Positions 37,064-47,992 of a stretch of DNA of 64,000 nt are shown here, piece after piece (positions within the stretch are counted from its first letter, which is position 1; the number at the start of each line of letters is the position of its first letter). The DNA comes from Pilaira anomala. Taxonomy: Eukaryota > Mucoromycota > Mucoromycetes > Mucorales > Mucoraceae. The stretch lies in the NCBI GenBank assembly GCA_025716855.1, contig JAIXMQ010000041.1:124001-188000 (forward strand). The letters run 5' to 3'. Below the pieces are notes generated by a model. It was not told the origin of the DNA. It did no database searches and saw only the letters and a list, made by a program, of their open reading frames with translations. Position numbers and translations under genes: made by a program.

Positions 37064-38921
37064 TTACACACCTCTTGTTACAAACATATTAACAATTTCT
37101 GCATCAGCCTGTTGTCGGCCAATATAATTTAAAAACCGGAGAGCAGTAAAACGATCATCATAAAAAGGTAAGATAGTACCGAGATTGTTAAAAACAGAGT
37201 GGACGTATAGGGCAAATGTTTCAATGTTGGCAGTCTTGTCTGTTAAGATATTTCTTTCGGCTTGACTAAAATTATTATCTGCATTTTTCATTGCTAAGAC
37301 TTTTCTGAAAAAGCACAATAATTAGTTTTATTAATTAATCAATTGATTTTAAATGTAATTACCTTCAAAAGAGCTTGTTCTTCTCTTGCTCTTTTTCTTT
37401 CCGAATAATCAAGAGTCAAGGCATTGGCTTCAATACCCCAAATGGGGTGATCCTTAGTGGTCATTTCCTTGTACGTGTAATTTGCTAAAATTTTCAATTA
37501 ATACACAAGCGAAAACTACAATATCATTTGGTACTTCAACTTACAGTGGAATTCATCGTTGAATGCTTTGGTCAAAGCAGAGATTGTCTTTCTCTACTTT
37601 CGTAAAGACTCTTCATACCTTTTACCAAGTTTGGTACCTAGCGAAGAACATAAGAATTTTAGTGATGCTTTCCATTACAGTGTATAAGAAAAAAGTACCT
37701 ATGTGACCAGATTGGTAAAGTTTATACTTGGTAAGGTGATACGCTCTAATGTTAGAGCGTATCGCATTAACACAAGTATCCTTCTTGATTCTCTCGAATC
37801 TTTGACGTAAGATGTCAACACTGTCGATGATCTCTTGTCGTTCATGAGGGTCTGCAGGTAAAACAAAACTAGGGATTGTTTCCCTAATAATGACAAGAAG
37901 CTTATCCATTTGTTTGTTTAACTTGGCACGGAAGCTTGGTGTGGCTTGCCTAAAAAAAAAGTAAAAACAATATATTAAATACTATTGAATGTATTAAAAA
38001 AACCCCTTACACCATGGTCTCTCTGGTTCGAAAGAGTGCAAAGTAAGCGGTCACTTCAGCTTGACCAGGAGGCAACAGCTGCGAGATTCCAGAGAAAGTA
38101 TGACTGTTGGTCAAACTTTCAACGTGGTCTTTCCAGTCATTTTCTAGTAAATCAGACAATGCCAGTACATTGCCCAATCTTGTTGTTGCAGCAGCTTCTT
38201 TTAATTCAGCTGCTCTGAGCCTCTTCATCAAGGTTTCAGCTTTAACAATGAAAAAGACAAGTTTATTAATACATTTAATCATTTTAACTTGTACATCAAT
38301 AATGGCTTACCCATAGTCTCCTTTTTTTTCTCGTTATATGCTCTAACAGCTCTATACAAAACAAGCTTACGATTTCCTTGCCCCATTGTCTGGTTACTTT
38401 GACAAACTTGTTAAGGTATGCCCAGAGGCGCTCAATTCCTTCACCATCGGTCAGGCCAAACCCGTCCCTATATCTAAGATTGTGAATGACCTGGCAATGT
38501 TGGATGTGCGCATAGGCGTGAAATACCGGAACAGCAAGTTTGCATTTCTCCTTCAAGCGGGGGAAGTGGTCCTAAATAAACATAGTTGATAATTTAATCA
38601 GTTATCCTATTTAACTTCAAATACTTCCAAATGGTGTAATACTAACGTAAAGCTTCTTCTTGATCTTGCATGCAATATCATACATTATGTTGATATTTCA
38701 TTGCTTGACCAGAGATTCCGGCTACTTCTCTCTGGATGGCAAAGAATTTCAACAGACTAAAATGAACTGCGACCTTAGGAAGGGCCACAGAAGTAGGCAT
38801 GAAGCCCATTTCCACCAATGTCTGGGCATATGACTTGCAAGGACAAAAAGAAATTTCGAAACTTCCAGAGCCTGTAATATTAATTAGTGTATATATCCAA
38901 AAGCAAAAGTCTCCAGTTTTT

Positions 38922-38953
<32 letters not shown>

Positions 38954-39496
38954 TTTACCACAATAGAAGTACAAATAAATACTTTTAATGACCTTCAGTT
39001 CGGTACAAGAGCAAGTCATCTTGGTGGGAGGAGAAATTGTGGTAGATTTTGGTTCTCCATGTGCACCAATAAACACAATGTACCTTTCTGCGAGGTCTTG
39101 TAATTGAACAGACCAGGTGGAAGGAACTTCCTCGAAAGGGACATTATTATCATTAACATCGCCTAGCGAGGAAGGTTGTAAAACAGATGCTCCACCGGAA
39201 GCAGCTGCATCGTCAACAACATTCTTCACTCTTTTTCTTGGTGATTTTTGTTTGACAACATATTTAGTAACGCGCACGTTAGATGCAAACAATGAACCTG
39301 CAGGACGAGTAGGTACAGCAGGACGTATAGAAGTTAATGTTCTAACGACTTCTTCAAGAGTAGGTTTTCTTCTTCTTTGAGGTGACATTGTTAAAAAAAT
39401 ATACTTAATAAAAAAATGGTTGGAAGGAACTATGTAAAACTGTTTATTGAAACAATTAAAGCGGTGAGTAAAGTCACTTTTTTTAAAGGGAGCCAT
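37064..39496 (-). pseudogene. KDZ-type transposase gene, internally deleted
   Basis: Kyakuja-Dileera-Zisupton transposases are large fungal DNA transposases. The N-terminal CxC-type zinc region is present across an intron (YFYCGSGSFEISFCPCK, then YAQTLVEMGFMPTSVALPK). Farther on are YDIACKIKKKLY, PVFHAYAHIQHC and DGEGIERLWAYLNKF, which are the family's second Asp and the Glu regions. The C-terminal helical part is long and largely open through several introns (ANALTLDYSERKRAREEQAL, ending MFVTRGV). The segment between the CxC region and YDIAC, which should carry the first catalytic Asp, is missing and the frame shifts there (near 38680). The element therefore cannot code for an active enzyme. 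Confidence 0.85.
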
Positions 39497-39701
39497 GACA
39501 TTTTGTAAAATTTATTCAGTGACGTTTCGATAACCTGGATAAGCTGGATAACTAACAAATTAGCCTTTTAGGGTACACTCTCTCCGGTTAAGTTTCGAAT
39601 TTTTTTTTTTTTATCCAGAACGGGATGCTGACATAATTATACATTAGTCAGACGGATATTAAAATGCGATTTTCATAGCTTATGTAATATATACATTTAT
39701 T

Positions 39702-40052
39702 ATGTGTCGATCACATCAGATGAAAAGTTGGAGGCGATTAGTAACATTTGTAACAGTAGTCAAATTCAACTCCAAAAGATAAAAAGATGCCTCGAAAAAG
39801 GAGATAAAGCTTTAAAAGAAAAGGCATTTAAGCTATGTGGAAGATACTTTGGAGTACTTACGACGACAAAAAAGAAATACTGCAAAGCTATTGAAACAAC
39901 GCCTATTGAAGAAACTCCTCCCTTGGTTTATTTTAAACAAAAGGCAGCCAATTCCTGTTGATCTTAATAACGAGTACAAAGAAGAGCTACATCAATTTGT
40001 AAAAACGTTATTAAATCAGGGAGAACCAACTGGGAAGAAGTGCTTTGAATAA
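39702..40052 (+). pseudogene. unidentified Lys-rich coding relic
   Basis: Two overlapping plus frames (to 39961 and from 39837 to 40052) seem to be one protein with a frame shift near 39915: a helical Lys-rich first half (KIKRCLEKGDKALKEKAFKL) and a second half ending NQGEPTGKKCFE. The first frame lacks a clear ATG in phase. No domain is recognised. Confidence 0.35.
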
Positions 40053-40194
40053 GGATATCTTGATAGCATACATGCAATCAAGCACTTTAAAACTAGTGAA
40101 AGTTTAAGATGTCATTATAATAGATTCTTTAAATAAACAAAAAAAGATTTTATTGTTATCGTCATAAAACTACTGTTTTAAACATTTATTTTTT

Positions 40195-40699
40195 TTATAA
40201 GCCATCATTAGATAATATGACTTTATCATTGCGTGTAATAGCAATTATAATATCCAATAAAGGATGGTGTCCTACTTTACTCTTGTTGAACCTATTATCC
40301 TTTGATGACACTAAATTACATTGCCTTGCCCAAAACGCCCACGGTATTTCTCTAAGGAATGGAAGCTCTTGATGCTGCGAGCTTTGCTCGAATAATTTCT
40401 TTATCAAGTTGCTGGACAGCGATGATTATACAAATAGGAAGGGTGTTATACATTTCAAAAATATTGGTGCATTGTTGGATGATTTGATTGAGTTTCGTAT
40501 CATCAAAGGCCTCAATAGTGTTGATAAGTATGGATGGTAAACTATTTGGAAGATCATGTGGAATATATAAGACATTACACACGCGTTTATGTATAAAGTA
40601 TATTGGTTCAATGACATATGAACCTTTTGGTGCTGCAACGAGAGTTTTGGTTATTATGTCAATGATTCGTTTGTCAGTCAAAATGACCTTGCTAGTCAA
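40195..40699 (-). pseudogene. relic of the repeated gene family (copy 3), frame-shifted
   Basis: The first frame (40352-40699) holds AAPKGSYVIEPIYFIHKRVC and LPSILINTIEAFDDTKLNQI, then PICIIIAVQQLDKEI. A second frame continues from near 40370 with FLREIPWAFWARQCNLVSSK. The strand LPSILINTIE matches in position MPPIFIE of copy 2 at 14.5 kb, and WAFWARQCNLVSS matches CKLWAKKCVLLAA. The frame shift lies near 40350-40400. The relationship is by eye only. Confidence 0.45.
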
Positions 40700-40916
40700 G
40701 TCAATTCCAGGAAAATATTCAGTTGGGACTACAAAATTACTAAAATCTTGATCACTTTCGTCTAAAATATTTCCATGTGTGTAAGAGAGAGAATATTTAC
40801 ATTTACATTTCTATAAAATATTTAACTTACTATTAGCATAATTACTTTGGTGAAAGGAAATAAGGAGAAAGGATAGTTAGGCACAAGTAGCACTAAGTAT
40901 ACATCCCGATACAAAG

Positions 40917-41345
40917 TTTATCAACATCACTGCAGAACAATACGCTTGGATCATCCAACAATTTCAAGAAGAAGAATCTATCGAATCAATATTTAAACAA
41001 ATCTCACCTATGATGGGATTAATCCACATAATACAAAGTCTCTAAGTAAACGATTTATACGTTATGTACAACAAAAGAGAAAGATATCTAGATATCTTTA
41101 CAACCTCAATGTAATTTCATGTTACCAAAAGCTCTATTATTACAAGCATCTAGTTATATTCCAATGACGAAACCTTTACCTCCACCTATTTCAGATGTTC
41201 AATTTCATTTATTATCTATCTCACCTTATAAAGTAGTTACTGAAACTTATAAGGCACAATTAAAACGATACTGCCATTTTGTTACATTATGTCATCATGA
41301 ATTATTGACCTACATTTAACAAGAGCAGGTACCTTCACCACCTTG
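40917..41345 (+). pseudogene. unidentified coding relic
   Basis: Protein-like pieces in one strand: FINITAEQYAWIIQQFQEEE (about 40917-41045, then a stop), and after a frame change ISPYKVVTETYKAQLKRYCH with CHHELLTYI. After the stop the same frame goes on with a C-x2-C pair and a second Cys (PPCSFCSSPIETTRIKCAY) near 41340-41395. It may have been part of the same gene as the lipase-like relic to its right, but I cannot show this. Confidence 0.35.
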
Positions 41346-41589
41346 CTCATTTTGTAGTTCTCCGATTGAAACAACAAGAATAAAGTGTGCTTATTGATCT
41401 ATTAGTACATTAGGTATTTCCACTCTAGCAACTCCACCAGAAATAAATTATTTATTCATATCAAAGAACAACCCATTATGTTTCCTATCTCATTTATACA
41501 ATATGATTTGTTTCATCCTAAAAATTAAAAACTGCTTCTGCAGTATAACCTCCTACCAAAAGATTTACATTTGGCTCAATTACTCGTAG

Positions 41590-42447
41590 GCAAAAGCCAC
41601 ATGCCATGTCTGCTTTTCAGTACATACCACCTGATAGTAATAACAGTGGTAGTAGTGTATTAAGTGTTGACTCTGATACTCCTGAATAAGACGAAGATGA
41701 AGATAATAACGACGACCGCCAAAATAACGAAGGTCTTGAGCCACAAAAATATGGTTATGTCGCAGTAGATGATCAAAATGAAAAAAATTTAGTGGTTTTC
41801 CCGGGAATGAATATATCACAGAATGTGTTTGAAAATGCTTCGTTTGCTTCTGTATCATGGTAAGAAGTACATCATACTACCGAAAAAAAAATACGCAGCA
41901 TCTATCGCCTTGGGTCTTGGACTGCGCCTTAACTGCTTGGCAGCGATGCGAGATGAAAGTGGTTACTTTACTTATGCGTTTATGTGGCACTATGCAATAT
42001 CATTATAAAATAGTCATTATTGGCTATTCCTTGGAGGTAAATACATATTTAAACAAATCCATTCTTCTTTTTCTTTTTTTTTCTTTTTTATTAATAACAT
42101 TTAGTTTATAGCTGATGTATCATTATGTACTATTCTTTAAGATCAACAAAGATATTGACAGATAGAGATATAACTGTATGCTCAATTCATTCACCCAGAG
42201 TAGGCAGCAAGACCTTTATACATGCCCTTTCAAGTCAAAACGTAAAAACAATTCGTATTACGCACCATAAATATTTAATGGCTCATTTACCGCCCAGAAC
42301 ATCTGGTTTGCTTCATACGAGCGATACAACATTGATCTTACCTGTAACAGAAACAGATAAAAATCCTGGTTATTTACTTGAAGATATGGCTTCAGGTCAG
42401 GTAGGAATATGCTTAATAGGACATTTACTTCCAAAAATTATGAATTG
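41590..42447 (+). pseudogene. decayed class 3 lipase
   Basis: Pieces in changing frames follow the order of a fungal class 3 lipase: YVAVDDQNEKNLVVFPGMN (like the family's AVDxxxxxIVVAFRGT), EVHHTTEKK, HYKIVIIGYSLE (where GHSLGG carries the catalytic Ser), then a 107-codon frame with IHSPRVGSKTFIHAL and HLPPRTSGLLHTSDT (like SPRVGN, then DIVPHLPP and the late His). Stops and frame shifts separate them and the nucleophile motif is altered, so the gene is dead. The pieces left of 41700 are less certain. Confidence 0.6.
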
Positions 42448-42555
42448 AATTCAAAAGTTTGGGATATTAACATGAATGATGATACAAATTGTAAATAAAG
42501 TTATAATAATTAATATAAAAAAAGGGGATAGGGCGCAGTTTAATCAATATGTGCT

Positions 42556-42575
42556 CGTGTGTGTTCTTGTGTGTT

Positions 42576-42620
<45 letters not shown>
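42556..42620. repeat. GT microsatellite
   Basis: A nearly pure GT run with a few T-rich interruptions lies just after the 3' end of the Cys-rich membrane protein gene. Similar GT runs lie at about 22421-22434 and in the fourth intron of the second alcohol oxidase (50105-50132). Confidence 0.85.
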
Positions 42621-42621
<1 letters not shown>

Positions 42622-42676
42622 GTATGAATATATGTAAAAGAAGAAATGAAAAAGGGAAAAAAAAGAGTGGGAAGAT

Positions 42677-43589
42677 TTAATCTGCTCTATAAGGTGGTGG
42701 TTCATCGCCACGAGCATTCAATTGATAGTATTGTTCATTTTCACCTCCTCGTTTTAATCGACTATACACCCAATTCATACCGGGAACTTGTTTCCACCAT
42801 TTAGATTGTGGATGATGTTCATTCCAAACTTGTTCATTTTCAATAAAAGGTATAGGTGTAGGTGTTGTGTCGGGATTTTGCCATTTCTCCATCATAGCTT
42901 TAAACTTGGTGGCGAGCTTTTTCACTTGTAAACGACCTACAATTAAACAAATAGCAATACTACCTGTAATGACTACTGCCACTACTGCTGATTGCCATTG
43001 GTCTCCCATCGTCCATCGAGGAGCATTATAATAATATTGCGGAATATCTTCTCGAATACCACACGTTCTGTTAGAACAGTGACCAGGAATACCGTCAATA
43101 CCAAAATAACATTGCATGTTAAATTGACATTTGGATCCCAGAGGTAATTTGGGCTGACACGTTTTGGTATGTTTATCACAATACGACATTCGACTGCAAT
43201 TACCAATCAAGTCTAAATCATCTACATTAATAACTTTGGGTCCTCTATAGTCGACATAGTTAATAAGCTCATCAGTAATGGGTATCGTACTACAAGGTAA
43301 GCCAGTATCGTTATGTAAATTCATTGGCGAGTAAAGAAAAGTATAAATAGGATCTATACTCATCTCAAATCCTCCTTTATCTAAAATTTTACAAGGTCAA
43401 TACATATTCAAATATATAAATTTCGAAATCATATCTACTTCTATTTTTGCATACAAGCCCATCGTCTGTGGCGTAACAACTATGGACCGGGTAAAACTGA
43501 CAATTGGCTGGATCAATACAATGTTGTTCTCCGGAAATCGCTACCGTATATGTGCATATGATTACGACGAGTACCCAAATGAGGTACAT
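42677..43589 (-). CDS. Cys-rich type I membrane protein, unknown
   Basis: Two exons (43439-43589 and 42677-43380) join to 284 residues. The start at 43589 opens a signal peptide (MYLIWVLVVIICTYTVAI). The lumenal or outer part is rich in paired Cys (CIDPANCQFYPVHSCY, CDKHTKTCQPKLPLGSKCQF, CYFGIDGIPGHCSNRTC) with possible N-glycosylation sites. A transmembrane helix follows (SAVVAVVITGSIAICLIVG), then a basic Trp-rich tail ending in DEPPPYRAD, where PPPY is a WW-domain or ubiquitin-ligase docking type motif. I do not recognise the family. It looks like a surface or endosomal sorted protein. Confidence 0.7.
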
Positions 43590-43682
43590 TTGTATTGAAA
43601 AAAATAAATAAAGAGAAAGAAAACAATGGAAGAAGATAATTAACTTCCAGTTCATCTTTTTTATCAATTACATTCAGACTCC

Positions 43683-43931
43683 GTGATTGGAAGCTTTTTT
43701 TTTTTTGGAGCTTATTGCGTGATATCAACATACTTTGTACCTATTCAAAAAAATATTTCATGTCAGTTTTTATCAATATATAGAAATCATATTGAAGCTT
43801 ATGTGTATTTTGTTAAACGCTGGTTTATTACTTGGATTGAAACGACACTTTTATTTATCTCTTTCGACTGTCTCACTCGCAATATTACAGAAGGTATGAC
43901 CAGGATGTGTATTATTTGTGTATCACTTTGA
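43683..43931 (+). other. membrane-like open frame, possible gene fragment
   Basis: An 82-codon ATG frame with hydrophobic and aromatic stretches (GSFFFFGAYCVISTYFVPIQ, FVKRWFITWIETTLLFIS). The pattern is vaguely like the N-terminal part of glycerolipid acyltransferases, but no catalytic motif is present and nothing continues it. It starts 94 bases from the divergent Cys-rich gene. Confidence 0.25.
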
Positions 43932-43959
43932 ACTTATTTGATTCACAAAATTCGAATTT

Positions 43960-44256
43960 CTAGTACTCTAATCCATGTGAGGGGATAATACTAGATATTG
44001 ACTCTTTTAAAGTCTATATATTCAAAATAGTATGTACCATAAAAAGTTTCCCCCTTCTTTAGCTTCGACATAGTAAAATATATTCTCCGTGTGGAAGAGT
44101 TACATTTAACTCAAACACTATTTAAGAAACATAAAAAAAAAATTAATGCAGCTTCATTCACTGTTAACATAGCAGATATAATAGTCTGAAATTCTTGTTA
44201 AAATTCGTTACTTTCCACACGCATCTCACATGGATAATGAAGCTATACTTTACTAG
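43960..44256. repeat. imperfect inverted repeat, possible foldback element
   Basis: The left arm ctagtactctaatccatgtg (from 43960) and the right arm (44225-44256, containing ctcacatggat and tactag) are partly complementary, with an uninterrupted 11-base match (atccatgtgag). A second nested pair (tgtggaa near 44090, ttccaca near 44212) lies inside. No target duplication or coding content is seen. Confidence 0.4.
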
Positions 44257-44259
44257 TTG

Positions 44260-45384
44260 GTTACTTGAAGATACAAAAATAAAACTTATAAAATATCAAA
44301 TATCAATTGTCTAAAAGAATGAGCTATATACCGTGGTGGATTTCACTCTTTTTTGATAATCACTTATTCTCTTTTGTTTAAGCAATATGAATGCTTTTCA
44401 GGTTTAAAGAAGCTCCCCTTTTATTTTTTCTCTTTTTTTAATTGCCTCCTCAATGGATAAAGAATTGAGCATGTCATGTATAGCAAAATGATTACTGAAT
44501 CCTATCTGAAAACTTTTTATGTGATACTCACTCACACTTTAAAACTACGAGATATCACTTTTTTTTTTATTCTCTATATGTGTTACACTTCTTACTATTT
44601 TCCTATTTTTTTAAAAAAAATTTATAACTGTACATTCATTACTTTAAAGCTTTCGAAACAATTGTCTTATTGAGTAGAATAAAAGTTACATTTGATTCCG
44701 ACTAATAGCAATTACTTGCTGCAAAAAGTATGATGAGTATGTTTTTAGCAGGACCGAAAGTCCTTATTTTCTACTCACAATTGTCCAGATATGTCACACA
44801 ATGTAAATGCGTCTGAGCTTTCTATACGACTGAAAATTTATTTTTTTGCAAGGAAATCCAATAAGAAGCAATTATTTTTTATTCGAGTAAAATAAAGAGA
44901 CTACGAGATTTCAATAAGAAAAGAAAATAATATGAGCTGATAGTTCGTTTCTATTTGCCTATTTATCAAGTTTTGTTCATCAAACAAGGATCTTTAATTG
45001 CCATTACACGGTCGGGTAATACGAAGGAGACACACATTAAAGACGGAAGACAGAACATATACCGATCAACTACACCAGCTGTCATTTATACATGTATTTA
45101 TCTAAATAGATGCTGGATATCCATAATAAATTTATGCATTATGTATTATGTGTATTCTACTTTAATTTACTCTTAAAAAGAAATAAACATTCAGACACAC
45201 AGGCAGATCTACAACATATTGAATTTAACACACGGCATTTGAAAGAACCTTAAAAAATATTTTTGTACCACTATCCCGCACGTTATAACTATAAGAGAGA
45301 AAACAAGGTATTATTTCCATTTTTTTCTTCTATTTTATTTCTCTCTTTATTATTTATATATTTGTCTCTTATATTCAAAATACC
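44260..45384. other. intergenic upstream of the first alcohol oxidase
   Basis: AT-rich sequence with no supported gene. The last 80 bases before the ATG at 45385 are pyrimidine-rich, as in other gene leaders of this window. Confidence 0.45.
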
Positions 45385-47763
45385 ATGACTCAAACCAGAC
45401 TCTTAAATGAAACCCAAAGAGAAACGTTAGCAGCAATTGCAGATACATTTGTCGCCCGTTTAAGTCCAGAAGAAGAAGAATTATTAATCGAAAAGGCTTT
45501 ACAAGTACCAAACAACTGTTTTACGCGATCTCAACTCTCGGAATTTGCTAAACTTGATGGTTCTAGCTCTGAAGTAGTTGATCGTATCGAAAGAAAATTA
45601 CCTCATGTCTTGAGTCCTAAACGGATTAATGATTTTATTTTGGTCCTCACTTTACTCTCTTATCGACCTTCTTCTATTGCGTTAACAGGTACTTGGACTT
45701 TATTCAAAGACCTTTCTCAAGCGGATCGAGAAAAAGTACTTTTAGGTTGGAAGAACTCTTCTTTTACACTCTTCAGTAAGCTACTTTATAATGCTATGAT
45801 GGGACTCTGCATTATTGAATCGTATCAAAACATGTCAACTCCGCTTTATAAAAGTGTCATGTACCCTGGTATTGAAGGTGGATATGCTTATTTTCAAAAG
45901 CAACCGGATTATAAAAAAGTAGAACATGAACGACTTCACATGCTTACAACGGAGGAAGCTAAGCGACAAAAGAAATACGATGTAATTATAGTCGGAAGTG
46001 GTGCTGGCGGTGGTGTAACTGCTGCTGAACTTTCAAAAGCCGGACTTTCAGTATTGGTAATTGAAAAAGGTAAATATTATCACCAAGACGAATACGATGT
46101 AGATAACGATGAAGTTGCTTTACAATCTTTATTTGAAAATGGCGGTATGACTCCTAATGCAACCGGCAGTGTGAACTTCTTGGCTGCTTCTACTTTTGGT
46201 GGCGGAACGGCTGTAAATTATTTAGCTTCAGTTGGGGTACAGACATATACACACGCTACAATTTGAAATTTAATTTGACAAACGTTTTTTAAACTATTTT
46301 CTATTTTTCTTTGTAGCCACAGCAATTTGTCAAAGAGCAATGGGAAAAAAAAGGGTTACCATATTTTGTGTCACAACAGGTAAAAAAAAAAAAATACATG
46401 CATGACCAACTTTTGCATAAAAAATAACATATCACATTTTATAGTTTGAAAATGATATCGAGAATGTGTGTGAACGTATTGGTGCAAGTCGCGAAAATAT
46501 TGTTCACAATGGCTGTAACCAAAAGTTGATGGAAGGGTGCAGGTAAAGTAAAAGAAAAAGAAAAAATACTCTAAAAAAAACGGTATTTCTTAGTTATGTA
46601 TGATTTTAGGAAACTTGGATTATCAGTCATGACGATCCCTCAAAATACTTCCGGTAGACCTCATCATTGTGGTAAATGCTATACAGGATGTAAATCAGGT
46701 ATTAAGAACAGTACTACCAACACTTATTTGAAGGACGCTGCTGCTCATAGAGCTAAATTTCTGGATTCAACTGAAGTAACGCGTGTCTTGACTAAGAATA
46801 ATAAAGCTATCGGTGTTGCTTGTAAGATCCATGGCTCAGAAAAGGAACATTTATTTTTTGCCAACATCGTGGTAGTCTCAGGTGGTGCACTGCATACGCC
46901 TGGTTTATTGCTAAAGAGTGGATTAACTAACCCTCATATTGGTAGAGATCTTCGTCTACATCTTTCATCCTTGACTAATGCAATCTATGATGATGTGATT
47001 AACCAATCAGAGGGGTCATTATTAACCTCTGTCTGCGACGCTTTTGATAACTATGATGGTTCAACATTTGGATTTAAGATAGAATGTTTTTCAAATGGTG
47101 TGGGAAATTACTCTGCCTTGATGCCGTGGGATGGTGCGGCTGAACATAAGCAAAGAGTATTAAGGCATCGTAATGCAGTTACTACATTTGCTATGATTCG
47201 TGATAAGGATTCAATCTGTAACGTAAAATATGATGCTTTTGATAAGATTGATGTAGATTTCAGTTTATCCAAGCACGACAATGATACTTTAACAGAAGGT
47301 ATTGTTCAAATGGCTAGGATTCATGTAGCAGCAGGAGCTAGAGAGATTCATGTTACATTAAGTACTTTGGATCCATTTGTATTTGAAAAGGATGAGGTAT
47401 CTAGTGTGAATAACCCCAGATTTTTGGAATGGATAGAAAGTGTATACAAACACGGATCACCAACCCCATCTTCAGGTCACCAGATGGCATCCTGGTAAGA
47501 AAAGAGAAATGTTCCTGGGAAAGAATTATATAAATTAACCCCATTTTTGTTTATTTGTGTAATATAATAGTCGAATGGGTGATTCACCAACAAATTCAGC
47601 TACAAAGCCAACAGGTGAAACTTGGGATGTACGTAATCTCTATGTTTCTGATTCATCATTATTTCCAACTGCATTAGGTATTAATCCAATGGTTACTATT
47701 CAAGCCATAGCGTTAAATGTTTCAAGACATATTATTGCTTCTATTCGTGATGCAAAACTTTAG
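45385..47763 (+). CDS. long-chain fatty alcohol oxidase, first tandem copy
   Basis: A GMC-type flavoprotein that oxidises long-chain alcohols to aldehydes with oxygen. Five exons (45385-46236, 46317-46379, 46445-46542, 46610-47494, 47571-47763) join to 696 residues. The FAD-binding Rossmann motif VGSGAGGGVTAAELS is near residue 203 and is preceded by the N-terminal helical region of the alcohol oxidase family (ETLAAIADTFVARLS). Next come FGGGTAVNYL, HHCGKCYTGCKSGIKNS, and VVVSGGALHTPGLL. The C-terminal GMC signature is present (GHQMASCRMG, NLYVSDSSLFPTALGINPMV). It is followed at 230 bases by a paralogue in the same orientation. Confidence 0.93.
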
Positions 47764-47992
47764 CTTGTATATGAAAAAGGATAAAAAATAATGACACTCT
47801 TTTTTTTTTTGAATTAAAACATTATTACATAAAACTTATTGTTCCAAAAAGGAAAGTTTTATTTTATTTTTTTTTTTAAAAAAAAAAAATACTTGTTTGA
47901 CAAGCCTAAAGATGTCATATAAGCCCCAACATCCTTTTTTTATTATTATTCTTTTCTTTACCTTGAATTATTTTAATTCTCTTTTTATTCGC

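Noticed and set aside
47912..47992. Longer N-terminus for the second alcohol oxidase
   Set aside because: The added hydrophobic segment lies in a T-rich leader and has no counterpart in the tandem paralogue.
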